DNA from: Hyposmocoma kahamanoa
Lineage: Eukaryota; Arthropoda; Insecta; Lepidoptera; Cosmopterigidae
Length of the DNA: 64,000 nt
Assembly: GCF_003589595.1 (NCBI RefSeq)
Contig: NW_020653713.1
Coordinates: 2,737,551 to 2,801,550 of the forward strand
Reading direction: 5' to 3'
Below the pieces are notes generated by a model. That model did no database searches and was not told where the DNA came from. It worked only from the letters and a program-made list of their open reading frames with translations. How positions within the stretch are numbered: position 1 is the stretch's first letter; every line of letters starts with the position of its first letter. The translations under genes were made by a program, and so were the position numbers. Of the stretch, positions 21,566 through 33,510 are shown piece by piece.

Positions 21566-22201
21566 TTGTGAATTTTAAAAATTCTAAATTCTAAATAAGG
21601 TCTAAATTTTCCAGTAGTGGGGCGGATGATTTGTTGATAATGATGAGAGCGAACTTCTGTCTCTATTATTTTTAGTGCACACAAATAACAACTAGCTGTG
21701 ATTTAAAATAACTACTTCCAAGTACTTGAAGCATATTTACTCCGTACTTTAGTAATAAATACTTAGTAAGCTTTACTCGGAAACTCTTTGATATCTTAAT
21801 AACAATATCAATACAATACACGAGAACTTGTTAAGTAAGTTTGGTAATATAGCGAGAATAGTTTCTTCAACGCACAATAAAGATTTCTCTTCATTTACTA
21901 TAGGTTAGTAAAGTATTATATTATTCAGGAAAAACAAATGAATGTAAAAAAGGGGGTAAGCAAAATAGCGCCGAGGATGAGTGTTCAGTGTTTTGAGAAC
22001 TTGTTATTTACATTGTCGTGCATTTAGATTTGAAATCAATTCGTACTGTCAAATTGCACTGTCATATACGATATAAGAATCAAGAAATTACAAAGATGTT
22101 TTATATTATTTTGTACTATATCCCAACACAATGTAAACTATAAAAACATAACAATGCTTATTGAACTATTGTTAAACATTTTTTTTATAATTTTAAATTA
22201 G
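21566..22201. other. AT-rich stretch without a recognised feature
   Basis: Nothing recognised. Confidence 0.5.
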
Positions 22202-22440
22202 GGGACGAACAAGTCGTGCGCCTGATGGTGACCTATACGCCTGTCCATAACAGTTGTAGTGCCACACAGAGCTTAACATCGCAAAGATCTGACACTGCCA
22301 CTGCGCGACACCCTGAGAGATAAGTTGACAAGTCCCATGTGCCTGTAATTTCACATTACTGTTTAGCGGCGGAAATAGGTAAGGTAGAAGTACTTGCCTG
22401 GACGAACTCTTTTACAAGGAGCTTTTCTGCAACTAAGACT
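22202..22440 (-). repeat. GACGGGAC-family retroelement tail, copy 8
   Basis: Antisense copy from 'ggggacgaacaagtcgtgcg' to 'gacgaactcttttacaagga'. It runs straight into the SINE-3 copy that follows. Confidence 0.75.
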
Positions 22441-22461
22441 GCTTTTTACAAAGATTTTAGA

Positions 22462-22700
22462 TTATTAATACAAAGGTCGTGCACAAAGAAAAATTCATTC
22501 CATCCGGCTGGACTCGAACCAGTGACTTCACCATAATGTGGCTAACGCTCTCGCACCTGAGCTTCGGAACAAACAAGCAGATCTCGCTTGATCTCTTCGT
22601 TTTTGGTTTTAACGACATTTTTGCCGTAGCCATCTGTGAGAAATCTATGAAAGTATTAAATGAAAGTATCCCTTTACAGCTACCTTTACAGCTACCAGGG
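22462..22700 (-). mobile_element. SINE-3 copy
   Basis: Minus-strand copy with 'attaatacaaaggtcgtgca', the B-box complement 'ctggactcgaaccagtga', and the head segments 'tgagaaatctatgaaagt' and 'ttacagctaccag'. This is one of the longest members. Confidence 0.7.
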
Positions 22701-25700
22701 CCGTACAAGAGATGTCGATTTAATAATTTATAAAAATGAAAAGTTTTAAATACGGAAAAAAGTTGTTTCAATTCCACAGTGTATCAAAAACCTATAAACT
22801 ATAATATAATATGTAGTATATTTTATAAAGAAATCATTCATTGATTCTTTTGTTTATATACAATTTGGAAGACTTACAGCAATTAGAAAGAAATATTTAT
22901 GATAGTATACTGTAACTGTAGTATAATAAAAAAAAACATAGTGATACCAAATCTTTACGACACGCGCTATTAATTTATGTGAAAAGGCTCGAGACTCGTG
23001 CAATGAAATAAAACTTTGAAATATTAATTGTAGAGCGCAATTAATACCCTTATTAACAAAGAAAAAATAATTTCAGCTGCTCTGAAAACGTGTTAAAAAT
23101 ATAATTTTATTTATAAACTTGGTTTATGTTTTGTTCACACGAAACTTTCGCCGTCATTTACAACACAATAATGTTTATATTTTTAACAATGTTAGTTGGA
23201 AAATAACGCTAGTTATAAGATCGTCTTTTTTATCATGTTTTATGATAGGTGGGAGAACGAAAAGGGAGGAAATTTGTAGAATTCAAATATATCGAAATTA
23301 AGGCACGTGTTACGTTGTTATCTAAATCAATTTGTATTCCCCAGTCGAACAAATTTATTGTGAGCGGCGTGCGTTTGACAGTCGAAGGCGCGTTTACGAA
23401 GCTCGTTGCGGCCGCGTGCCCTTTACAAACTCACTTCACGCATGATTTGCGCTTGTCCGTGCTCACTGTTCACGGGTGAGCTGAGTTTTGTAGCTTAATT
23501 TACGCCAATTTTATATTTAGCTAAACATTGCCTTTGAAGTAGTTTTATTTATATTACATTTTGTGTTTTAAAAGTATCTTGATAGATGGTAAGTACGCGC
23601 GCTATGTTAAATGTTTTCTTGTAACATAAGCTTAGGCAAGAGACTTGAAATAAAACTAATCAACGGCTGTAACCTCATAGCTGGGTTCGGGAATGTATCC
23701 GAGCGGGCCGACGTAAGAGCCGACGCAATTTGCAGTAAATAAGGATATCGGTTTAGCGTCATTATCCCAGCGCGGCCCGCGATATAGCGGACCTCGTAAA
23801 CGCCTCCAGTTAATGAGTTATGCCGCCGCTGCCGCTGTGTTGTGTTGTACTCTGTGGTTTTCTTAGAAGTGGATTTATTACACTCATAGCGCTAGCCTTT
23901 GCATTAACGGCCCCAGCAATTTTTGTAATTTGAATTTCCTTACATTGTAGAATCTCATTTTCCTGCATAGCAAAGTACTAGAGCACTAAAACCTGTCTTA
24001 TCTTTTGAATAGCGTGCAGTGAACTGCAAGCATCTAATTAGAGTTTACATTTAGGGTATATTCCGCTAGAATATGTCAGCGTCTAAACATAAATTCAAAT
24101 CATCCAGCGGTCTTTAAGTTTGAGTGCTGAAACAAGTACAGTTTCATTTTACGACGGTAGTTTACCGTGCCGGTATACGATACGGTTTATGTTTCTACCT
24201 CGAGCGCTGTTAAATAAGTATTACTTAATTCGCAAAGTAAGTTACGTAAATTACAATTTCACGTTTTTGCGTCCGTTACTTTTTGAGGTTGTTTAATTTT
24301 ATGATGATATTATTGTTTGTAATTGAAATCTAGAATAATTTCGATCTCTGCTTCTTAGCGTCGTTATCGGGAGCATAACAGTTTTATTCGAATTCGTTAG
24401 GGTTACACAGCTTAACCTAGGAGTGGCTGAGGCGACTGGGCTAAATAGAACGCGTTTGACGTCCCCGGCAGACTTGACGGGACAAAGGACGTTCCGAGAT
24501 GGATTCTAATTACGACAGACCGTTATGCAAATCGGGGGCCGGGGGGCTGGGGTCTCTGTCTCTAATAAACATGCGCGGCTCTTGCGGTCAGCGGCCAAAT
24601 TGTTCACCCTCCCCATAAAACCGCTCGGAATTGTAGTGCGCTCTCTCAACAATTAGCTACTCTGTAATCAAGCCGCTTTTTAACCCGCTGGAACGGGTTT
24701 GTCGGACCTCTTTATTACGTTTGCTGTATGCTCAATTGATAGTCAATGGGCTTGAAATTAATAGAATGGTGCTTTGTGTTTGCAGCTGTTATTCGTCGAG
24801 TTCTGATTTAAGTTGCAAGGATTTTATATTGTCAAGTTCATATAATAATATACAACATTTATCTCACGATATGCGAACCAATTTAGCTGGCAGATGCGTT
24901 CGGGCAAATTGTACAATGTTCTGCAGAATCGCCAGGTCTTGCCGTGTCTGAGCTCGTTCAGAAAACTAGGCTAAGAGCACCTCTTAGCCTTCATTCAGCG
25001 GGCAATTTTTAAGACTGTCCGCGAACCCTAAGACATACGACCGATTCTAGTTTACCAATGTACCTGCGAAAATATAGCTCCATTCTTTGTGCTTTTGTTT
25101 TTCGTCGGGAAATTGTAAATGACAATTTTCGTTACGAATGAAAATGCTCCTACATTGTCGAGAAATATTCACTTTTCACATGGACTGCAATATTTCCGTT
25201 GGTAGTGGAACAATCGACGCCTTTTGCTCTTGTATCAAGGATGTGAATAGTAAAAAGCGTGGTCCAACTAGAGGCTGAATACTGAGTTCGTTGTTTCGGA
25301 ATCGTGCATTTTCAATGCGCGTTTGCGAGGGAAGTCGTTAGGTGCGGTGTCGCGATCGCCCGCAAAAAGTATAAAATGCCGCATCAGCCTTTGTAAATGC
25401 ACCTGTAGTTTCTTTTCTGCATCGAACGATGTGAAAATTTAAAGACTACTTCAAATAAATATTCAACGTGAGGGAATGTTTTGCGGCAAATGTATTCCAA
25501 CATAAAATACTTTAAAATCACGTACAAACTGCATTTATTTACTGAATTGGCAAAGTATTTAAAAAAAGTTTTTGAGACTTTTTAAGCAAAATATAGTCTC
25601 GAGTACAGGCTTCGATTTTTTTTAACAGAACGGTTATTCCGTTTCTTGATTTTATTTAGATATATGTACGTTAGGACCTCGCTGATCAGGTGGTTTGCAA

Positions 25701-26426
25701 TGTGGGCGTTACTTGAGGAGGTCCTAGTTTTGATTACCGAATGTGTTATATCCCGGAGAGAATTCCGTACCAGTACACGTTAAAAGTTTGAGATCTGGTA
25801 ATTGGTGTGACTGTTTGGCTCATTATATTTTATTTGGTAGCACTTAAAGCTTAAATTACTTTGAAATTACATTTTAGCACACGAAAATTATATTTTAGTC
25901 AATGAAACGTAGCGGAAAGGCGGCAACAAATATTTTGTGTAATATTGTTTATTTGGCGCGCACAGGTGCGAGTTTCATACAGGTAATGAAGCGAACAATT
26001 TCATAAATAATGCACAATGAGAACAAAGTATATTATCGAGTAATATTGCGGCAATCCGATGGCAAATTATGGCTGATTAATTGTTATTTGAATAAATTAA
26101 ATGTCACTTACGTCGAGTTCATATTTACTTTTAATATACATAATTCATTATAGCGAATTGAAAAACTCACTGTGCATGAACGAAGCCACCTTTCCTGCAC
26201 ATCTTGGAACACCCTGGGCAAACAATGGGCGAGTACCTTACGCCGATTGCACGCATTATAGTGTATGCCGTCGATAAGATAAGAATAAGAAGAACAACAT
26301 TGAATATAATCTCCGTATTAGCAAAAAAACGACATCAATACCAATTTCAGTGCATGTAATAAAATCTTTCGCGTTCGTCTAAGGCAGTCAATATAAATAC
26401 GTATTATGTTATATTATCTAATTCTT
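22701..26426. other. Longest repeat-poor stretch; no gene recognised
   Basis: About 3.7 kb without a recognised repeat. Two GC-richer islands stand out. 23340-23480 ends in a possible splice donor 'cacg|ggtgagct'. 24430-24660 contains an octamer ATGCAAAT at about 24523-24530 (POU-factor type) and a G-run 'cgggggccggggggctgggg'. No open frame has domain features. It could hold regulatory or intronic sequence of a gene outside the window. Confidence 0.4.
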
Positions 26427-26930
26427 AGGTTTCCGCGATTGTTCCACATAGGAAATGAAACTATTTTTCCGGATTTAAATCGCGTATATTTGTTTTTTCA
26501 AAGAAACCGACGTTTCGGGCCCTTTACAGGTCCCATGGTCACGGTTGACTGAGGTGGTACAATCATTAACTAGTTATGTCTATTATTAATGAAAACCACC
26601 CTATTTTTTCACTATAGTTACAAAGGTTATCAATTAAATATCTTATTTTTAATTTTACAAAGAAAAATAATTCGGATCCGAAAAAATCCGAATTGAGTCC
26701 GGAAAAATAGTTTCATTTCTTATGTGTAACAATCGCGAAAACCTAAGAACTGGATAACAACATTGAATATTATAACTACTTTAAAATGCCGTGACCATGG
26801 GACCTGTAAAGGGCCCGAAACGTAGGTTTGTTTGAAAAAACAAATTTATGCGATTTAAATCCGGAAAAATAGTTTCATTTCCTATGTGTAGCAATCACGG
26901 TAACCTAAGAACTCGTTACATTTATTTGTC
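26427..26930. mobile_element. Foldback element with long inverted arms
   Basis: Both ends carry 'ttcttaggttt..cgcgattg', then 'ggaaatgaaactatttttcc', 'ggatttaaatcgc', 'cgtttcgggccctttacagg' and 'tcccatggtcacgg', in inverted orientation. The left arm is 26427-26545 and the right arm about 26790-26925. A third partial arm lies inside at 26690-26755, so this may be a tandem or nested pair. It encodes nothing. Confidence 0.75.
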
Positions 26931-26934
26931 AAGT

Positions 26935-27255
26935 TTTTTATTGAAATCGAAAGTGCGCGAAACCGGTTTCATCCCCTAGTTTGCCACCCTTGGAGGTGGA
27001 ATATTTTCTTAAAATTTATATGAGACCAATACTAAGGTACTCTCTTTCCAAGAAAAAATAATCAACCGTGACCATGGGAACCGTAAAGGGCCCGAAACGT
27101 TGTTTTGTTTAAAAAAACAAATATACGTGATTTAAATCCGGAAAAATAGTTTCCTTTCCTAAAAAAAGAATCACCAAAATTGGTTCATAAATGAGTAATG
27201 GTTTAATATACACAGGTCAAATTAAAGACCTCTCCTTTTTTGAAGTCGGTTAGAA
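26935..27255 (+). repeat. AACCGAC-family repeat split by a foldback arm
   Basis: Copy from 'gaaatcgaaagtgcgcgaaa' to 'cctttttttgaagtcggtt' on the family's plus orientation, interrupted at 27065-27165 by one arm of the foldback family ('gtaaagggcccgaaacgttg', 'ccggaaaaatagtttcctt'). Confidence 0.65.
27065..27165 (+). mobile_element. Foldback arm inserted in an AACCGAC repeat
   Basis: It runs from 'ccgtgaccatgggaaccgta' to 'aatagtttcctttcct' and matches the right arm of 26427-26930. Confidence 0.6.
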
Positions 27256-27624
27256 ATAGTTTCATTTCACTTGTTATAACTACTTGTTTTAAGATCGTGG
27301 TGGTTCTTTAATGGGAAGGCTAAGGTTAAGCAATGTAAGCCTTTGATAAACCACCTTTTGTGAAATGTAGTTTTATATACAAAATACTATGTAGGTACCT
27401 ATACATAACTTCGTTAAGGAAGAAGAAGTCCATAATATTAATCTTAGAACGAAATCCAAACTCATGGTACCACGATTATTATCGTTTAACTAGGTAAACG
27501 ATTCTTTTATAGGGAACTGAATACGTTTTTACAATAAGATTCCGGAGCATATACTAAGATTATAATTTCCTTATGTTTCAAACTTAGGTATATTAAAAGT
27601 GAATTGAAAATTCGAATTACAAAG
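27256..27624. other. AT-rich stretch without a recognised feature
   Basis: Nothing recognised. Confidence 0.5.
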
Positions 27625-27771
27625 CTCAAGTCAGGACTTGAGCAGACTTGAGTATGATTTCAAGCACTGGAAATACGACCCTAATGGCAAGGACTTGAGT
27701 ATGATTTTCAGTGCTCACTGCAATTCTCAAGTCCTGACTTGAGCATTGAGTATAGTTCTAGAATACGACCC
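27625..27771. mobile_element. Tourist-like MITE, broken second copy
   Basis: It shares 'gctcaagtcaggacttgagc', 'actggaaatacgaccctaat' and the right end 'agttctagaatacgaccc' with 7117-7266. The left terminal GGGTCGTATT end is missing. Confidence 0.7.
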
Positions 27772-29149
27772 TTAGTGTTAGATAAAGATGTATGGAAAGA
27801 CGACATGGCTCCAGATTCAACACAAATTAGATTCAAAGTGTATTCCATAGCATTTTAGTGTATTTGTAAAGAGCAACCCCTAGAGTTTCTTGCTTGTTCT
27901 TCTCGGGGAAGTCAGCGCAGTGAATGAGCAGTAGCTTAAAAAATACGTTTTCAAGTGTAGATTTATTTTACGTATGGAATAAATAATTGTTTCACTTTAA
28001 ATTTGTAAATCTATTATATCTTCGCAGAAGGTGTTATGGAGAAAAAGCGAGACTAATTAATAGTATCAATTCAATTTCCATACTAAATCTTCTCAGTGTC
28101 ATAAACGAGCTCAACGTAAAGGGGAAAAAACCAATTTCGCCAAGTTCTTGCAAGTTTTTCAGCAAACACGGGGTGAGCGGTTGATTGCGAGTGAAGTGTC
28201 ACTCACTCGAAGCCCATTACAGCCCTCGGTGAGAACAGACGCACTTTCTTTTGTTTTACTGGCTTTAATCATAATATTGTAGACGAGCACCTCGACTCGT
28301 TTCATCTTGTTCAGCAATAATTTGGCTAATGACAGTCATGTACCCTATTTATATGAAAATAGAATTAAAAATGCTACGCTAAACTACAGGATACGTGGAT
28401 AAATAATGTTATTTTTTAATAATTATAAAATAAATCGTGCTCGCCTCAAAAGCCGTAAACATAGATGGGCAAGCACCCGGGTTTAAACCGGGTTAAAACT
28501 CAATAATGTTCAAAATCGAGTGCAAGAAGTATTTGCAAATAAATATTTGTTGTAAATTGGTGTTTGTTAAATATAATTGGTGTTAAATGTAATGATAATA
28601 GCATTATTACAAAATGTTTATTGCTCTCTGAGCCAGACGATTCGATATGACTTTCTATTCAATCGATTTGCATGAAAATCACATTGAAATAAATCGATAC
28701 AAAAAATCGTTACATCGTATGCACTTGAATCGATTTTCATAAAAATCGGATCGTAATAGGCATGCTTAGTAGTTAGAATTCACAGGATTGCAAGGTAGCT
28801 ATTGTTGTGTAGAGTTAACTTGTTTCGTCAAAAAAGATTATTTACATCGAAATTTGTAATAAATACGGAATTTGGTATAAATTCCGTATTCGCCGTTTCC
28901 GCTCACAATTTTGGGCAGAAATGGGTCTGGGCAAAACCCCTGTTAAAACCTGGGCGGGTTGATTGCGTTTCAACCCACTCTGGCCGTAACAGTTTCCAGT
29001 GCACCACAAAGGATACGTACGTGTGACCATCGGACTGTCACTAGGTGTGCACTGTGGAAATAGAAAAATCTCTGGTTTTATCATCCCTCGAACGCAACTA
29101 TCAACAGGTTACGGTCTGCAGTAGCCCGTGTCGTTGAATTTTTTTCATA
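27772..29149. other. AT-rich stretch without a recognised feature
   Basis: Only small structures are visible: a 12-bp-arm hairpin at 28862-28890 ('aatacggaattt') and GC-rich direct motifs near 28470 and 28920. No gene recognised. Confidence 0.5.
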
Positions 29150-29480
29150 TTATGTAGGCAGCAAACAAGCATACGGCCCGCCTGATGGAAAGCGGTCACC
29201 GTCGCCTATGAACGCCTGCAACACCAGCGGCGTAACGAGCGCGTTGCCAATCCTTTAGGACCCTTCTCAAACCCCTTTTGAAGGACGCCACGCTGTATTC
29301 CTGCGGGAAAATCTCTTGAAATCGACTATGTACCCAGGTAGATCGCTACAGAGACAAGGTGGGGGTTCAGAAATTCATCACAATCCGTTTAACACTTGCT
29401 GTTGTACCCCTTGTGCCTTAATACCTGTACAAGGGAAGATCTCTACGCGGCCACGGGTAATGCAGTCAATGTGGCCACAA
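29150..29480. repeat. Probable LINE-derived repeat fragment
   Basis: The block 'ggcccgcctgatggaaagcg', 'gtcaccgtcgcctatgaacg' and 'acaccagcggcgtaac' is one I recognise as a common lepidopteran repeat, generally the 3' part of a non-LTR element. No reading frame was identified. Confidence 0.45.
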
Positions 29481-30129
29481 ACTATTCAAAGTCAATAGAG
29501 TCCTAGTTTAAAAGAAGCGCCGACACGATAAGAAGAGAGGAAAATAATGGTTGTTTGTTTTCACAAACCTTCGAGTACACCTGCATGCTACCGTCTGGAT
29601 TCTTTGACAAAATAAGCGACTAACGGGCTTATTCGAGTAATCGATACCTAACAGAACTTGTCCCGCCACAATCCCGTGCGAAATAAACAAAAGTGATGGT
29701 TGCCGAAACAAATGATTCCACTGATAAATCGTCGGACGTTAGAGAAATAACTTTGTTCATTCCCTTCTTTTGTCCGATTGATTGCACATAATTCCGACTT
29801 CCTACAGAAATACGATAGAAAATTGCCTTCGATCCGAAATAGCTATTCCATTGCTTTTGGAAATGCTGTTAATTCATCTTTCGTATAGTTGTTAACAATG
29901 TGTCACTATCAAGTGGTTATGCTTTATGGTGGAATATTAATACTGAAATAAATCCCATAGTTTAAACAATTAAAACATTCAGGCGTTACTTTCTGGAACA
30001 AAAATGGACGTAAAGTAATTCTGTGAACTCAAACCCGAGTTTGAGGACTTGGGTTCGCGTAATAGCAAATACATTTCCTTCCATTTTTGTCATCGTTCTT
30101 TTTTCGACTATTAATCTTGGTTTCTAAAA
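29481..30129. other. AT-rich stretch without a recognised feature
   Basis: Nothing recognised. Confidence 0.5.
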
Positions 30130-30250
30130 CAACAAATAGTTGTGTATCAAATGAACATAAGCCTCCCATTGAGCATGCCAAGTCTCCCGGTCTTGTGCCA
30201 CCTGCAGCCGTCCGTTCATCTTGCCGCCGGGCGTGGTCGCTACACATACA
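30130..30250 (-). pseudogene. LINE polyprotein C-terminal remnant (RTE-like)
   Basis: Two minus-strand frames give 'RPRPAAR' and, after a frameshift, 'QVAQDRETWHAQWEAYVH'. The pattern AARWxDD..VAQDRxxW..xxEAYVQ is the usual C-terminus of RTE-type reverse transcriptases (from memory). Only about 40 codons remain. No link to the RTE-like element at 56209-58426 can be shown, because that copy lost this part. Confidence 0.5.
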
Positions 30251-30751
30251 TTATTTTATGGCATTATTTATTCATTTGCATTAGATAGCAATCTTAAGAC
30301 TGGACCAATGTGGCAGACTGTAGCAGAAGAAGAAACTAATTGAGTATCAAGTGGAATCAATGGAATCAGGTCACACGACTTTTAAACTGCTATAGAGGTT
30401 ATAATTATTCATATATATATATATATATGCCGTCGACATTATGTTACAATTCCATGGGCGCTGCTTCTTTTGTTCATGTGCTGTTTCCTACATATACAAT
30501 GCCGTAGAACACTAATTGGTTAAAGCTAGCGCTATTTTTGCCTACTCATGTGATTCAGCTGAAAATGACGCTTGGAATAGAATTATGATATCCAGTAAGA
30601 CACGTTTGAAATTGATGTTATGGTCCTATACGACAAAAATACTTGAGAATATTTTGAGGTCGTTAAGTTTTATTCAACCACGATTACTTGTTTTTGTAAC
30701 GATGAGCATATGACAGATTTGAAACTCGACATTATCATTTTTAGTAGCAGT
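30251..30751. other. AT-rich stretch with an (AT)n run
   Basis: A short (AT)n microsatellite lies at 30411-30428; otherwise nothing recognised. Confidence 0.5.
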
Positions 30752-31037
30752 AGATCTACTTTGAAATTGTTCGTCCAGGGAATTACTGTCATCTTACCTA
30801 TTTATATCACCAAGCAATAATGTGAGCATTACTGCGTTCCGGTTTTGAAGGGTAAGGTTGCTCGTGAAATTACAGGTAGACATGGGGCTTGTCAACTTAA
30901 TTATGTCTCAAGGTGATGGGTGCAGTGACAGTACCGCCCAGATCCTTGCGATCTAATGCTCCGAGCAATTACAGTGCCTATGGACAGGCGTGTCTCTTGC
31001 CACCTTGCCACCGAGCGCACGGCTATTTTAATATATT
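30752..31037 (+). repeat. GACGGGAC-family retroelement tail, copy 9
   Basis: Sense copy with 'gtgagcattactgcgttccg', 'tgaaattacaggtagacatg' and 'gctcgt' sequence near its end. The A-tail is diverged. Confidence 0.75.
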
Positions 31038-31256
31038 ATTCTACGCTCGTTATTTATTAATTTGCATTTGATGGCAATCTTAAGACTGTACCAATGTGGC
31101 AGACTGTGGCGTAATATCAGCGACACTGCTAATAATCCGCCATTTTCCTAAACTAGAGACCTCTTTTTTCTTACACCACTACTGTCTGGTAGTAAATTTT
31201 ATGTAACGCCTTTTATGTTATTTACTTAATATGACAAAATACAATAATGTCAGTAC

Positions 31257-31640
31257 AGAGTACTAAAAAAACCGACCTCAAAAGTAAGTGGAATTAGTTC
31301 GCAACTATACAGGACTTGACGTTAGAGATAAAAAAAATCGGTTCTCACTACTCAAAGTATATTGAGAGAAAAACGCCTTGAATTGGAGAAATAGCAAAAT
31401 CAACCATTAAAGTAATTGCTCCTAAATTAAAGTTAGGCGCTATTTATAAAAATGAATCTTCATGCGTGAACAGCCACCCTTCGAGGTGGATGCTTTTCTT
31501 CAAAATGAAACGGGACCACTATGGAAGTACCCCCTTTCCAACAAAAAAAGAATCATGAAAATCGGTTCACAATACCGGAGTTATCGCGTAACATACATAC
31601 AAAAAAAAAACAGACGAATTGAGAACCTCCTCCTTTTTGA
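31257..31640 (+). repeat. AACCGAC-family repeat (inverted partner of 59517-59988)
   Basis: Near-complete copy from 'cagtacagagtact' to 'ctcctttttgaagtcgctta'. Its following 165 bp of flank (to about 31806) recurs inverted at 59362-59520 with very few differences. Confidence 0.8.
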
Positions 31641-31909
31641 AGTCGCTTAAAAATAAGTTGCATAATGAAAGTCAAAGTTTACTGTTTATCTATAACGTGG
31701 AAATAAACGATATAACAAAAGAAATCAATCGGGTCACAGCTCCTTTCCTATTAGTTGAGTAGCTAAGGGTAAGTCGAGTCAATACTTTTCAATTAGATTC
31801 GTGTCACTAAAATGCAATGTGTACCAAGAATCCTAAAATATAATATTGATCACAAAACACCATACAATTAAAAAGCTAATAAAAACTTACTAACAACGTA
31901 ACAGAGCAG

Positions 31910-32911
31910 CTATTTGAATAAATATGACTTGCTATACACAAAAGGGCAATATTTCTTGGCAATCACACCTAACAGTGAATTGTTTGGAAATCGTCGTTCG
32001 AACACCTTATCAACGACGCGGTAGGCGAACGCTGGTGGGATCTTCGTCGCTTTGTCAGTATATTCCACGTTAACAATCTCTTTATCCAGCAATACAATGT
32101 CTTGACAATCACCGTCTCCTAAACATAAGTTATACTGATCTGTTAAAAATGATGACAAAGAATAATTTTGATATTTATCTTCTAACAACATCATGCCGTC
32201 TTCAATAAGGATAACTTTATCGGTTTTAAAAGAAAGCATTGCCGAGCTTAAGCTCCTGCTTTTTTCTTGCACTAGCCAATGCTTAGGAATGTCAGGAATC
32301 TCTGTTACAATAACATTAGTGTCGACTACAATTCCCCCGTTACGGTACAACGTAGTAAGTTTTAATGCTTCTTCTAAACGTTTGTGCTTTTTAAGCAGTC
32401 TGCTGTTCAAAAAACCACCGACAGTCTTTATGAAGGGAGTTTCATTAAAGTAATTTGTCACCGAGATTCTTACAAATTTAACGGATTTCATGTATTCTAG
32501 GAAGATGTTCAGAAGTTTTTTTTGTAGGATGCTGAACTGCAGAGGTTTGCAAAAAAGCACGTACACTTTGTCGGATGGATACGCACGGCTCGCAGCTTCT
32601 ATGGCACACAAGTGCGCGAGTTTAATGGTATACCTACACGAAGTCCAATGAAAGTACACGTCGGTTGATTTGAATTTGTCAATGTAATGTAGCCAATAAT
32701 CATCTTCTATATCTTCTTCGTAGTAACAAGAAATATCGTCAGGGAAATATTGTTCCAATGCAAACTTGAAACCACCGCTGTCCATGTTTCCAGTGTGATA
32801 TTTAATAACAAGACATGCCATTAAAAAGCCTATGAAAATGGCTGTGATCACTAAGCTTCGCTGCTTCAGGAGCCTTTTGTGGACACGCATTTCGTTGAAC
32901 GAAATCGTCAT
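31910..32911 (-). CDS. A4GALT-like glycosyltransferase A (GT32), type II membrane protein
   Basis: This 333-residue single-exon gene is predicted to be a Golgi enzyme adding a sugar in alpha-1,4 linkage to a glycolipid or glycan. A short cytosolic tail is followed by a signal anchor at about residues 20-36 (VITAIFIGFLMACLVI). The luminal domain contains 'IKLAHLCAIEAASRAYPSDK' (97-116) and the GT32 sugar-nucleotide block 'EALKLTTLYRNGGIVVDTNV' (181-200), and ends 'NNSLLGVIAKKYCPFVYSK'. Family members carry DXD (D-T-D in human A4GALT); here it is DTN at 197-199, so the metal-binding second Asp is lost. Length matches the family (about 350). Met8 (codon at 32890) aligns with the start of copy B and may be the real start. 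Same strand as copies B and C. The substrate cannot be told from sequence. Confidence 0.85.
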   Translation of the reverse strand: MTISFNEMRVHKRLLKQRSLVITAIFIGFLMACLVIKYHTGNMDSGGFKFALEQYFPDDISCYYEEDIEDDYWLHYIDKFKSTDVYFHWTSCRYTIKLAHLCAIEAASRAYPSDKVYVLFCKPLQFSILQKKLLNIFLEYMKSVKFVRISVTNYFNETPFIKTVGGFLNSRLLKKHKRLEEALKLTTLYRNGGIVVDTNVIVTEIPDIPKHWLVQEKSRSLSSAMLSFKTDKVILIEDGMMLLEDKYQNYSLSSFLTDQYNLCLGDGDCQDIVLLDKEIVNVEYTDKATKIPPAFAYRVVDKVFERRFPNNSLLGVIAKKYCPFVYSKSYLFK

Positions 32912-33000
32912 TTACCGCTATTGTTAAATCAGAAATATAATGCTAGGTGGAAAGATCGCACGATTCAGTCACTGGTCAAAAATAATATTGTGTTCTTTAC

Positions 33001-33350
33001 TTGTTTACTGAAGTATCACTTTCTGTAGGTTGCAACGTGCTCGATTATGATTAATATTATTCAAATTTCTGTGACAAAGGTTACAATTGTATACAGAAAT
33101 AAAAAAATGAAAATAAATGTATTATTGCTATTCCTTTATGGCTGCCACTAGCCTTGTGCCAGTGTCAGTTTTTTATGATTAAACGTAACAATTCTGACAA
33201 TGTCACTTTTTAATTCTTACTTTTTTTAAATAAATTTTGACCAATCTGTTTAAACTGGGTGTAAGGAGAAATGTTATAAAACAAGAGGATGGAAATAAAA
33301 ACATGAAGTTGTTTTTTTCATTCTTCTTTAAAGAAAAGGCAAAGGTTTGG
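33001..33350. other. Upstream flank of glycosyltransferase A
   Basis: Probably contains the promoter. The first 100 bp upstream of the gene resemble the region upstream of the broken copy C ('gcattatatttctga' against 'acattatatttgtga' on the minus strand). No defined TATA box or initiator can be assigned. Confidence 0.4.
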
Positions 33351-33510
33351 AACTTGTGTCTTACGGTGACGGGCGCAATGGCAGTGCCCCTCAGGTCTTT
33401 GAGACTTAAAGGCTCTGAGTGGCATTGCACCTGTTATGGACAGGCGTATAGCTCACCATCAGGTGCACGACTTGTTCGTCCCGTCACTAAATATTATTAC
33501 AAAAAATACA
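33351..33510 (+). repeat. GACGGGAC-family retroelement tail, copy 10
   Basis: Sense copy, 3' half only: 'gtgacgggcgcaatggcagt' to 'cttgttcgtcccgtcact' plus an A-rich tail. Confidence 0.75.

Noticed and set aside
23249..23479. Possible coding exon ending at a GT splice donor
   Set aside because: The translation has no recognisable domain and no matching acceptor or second exon could be identified.
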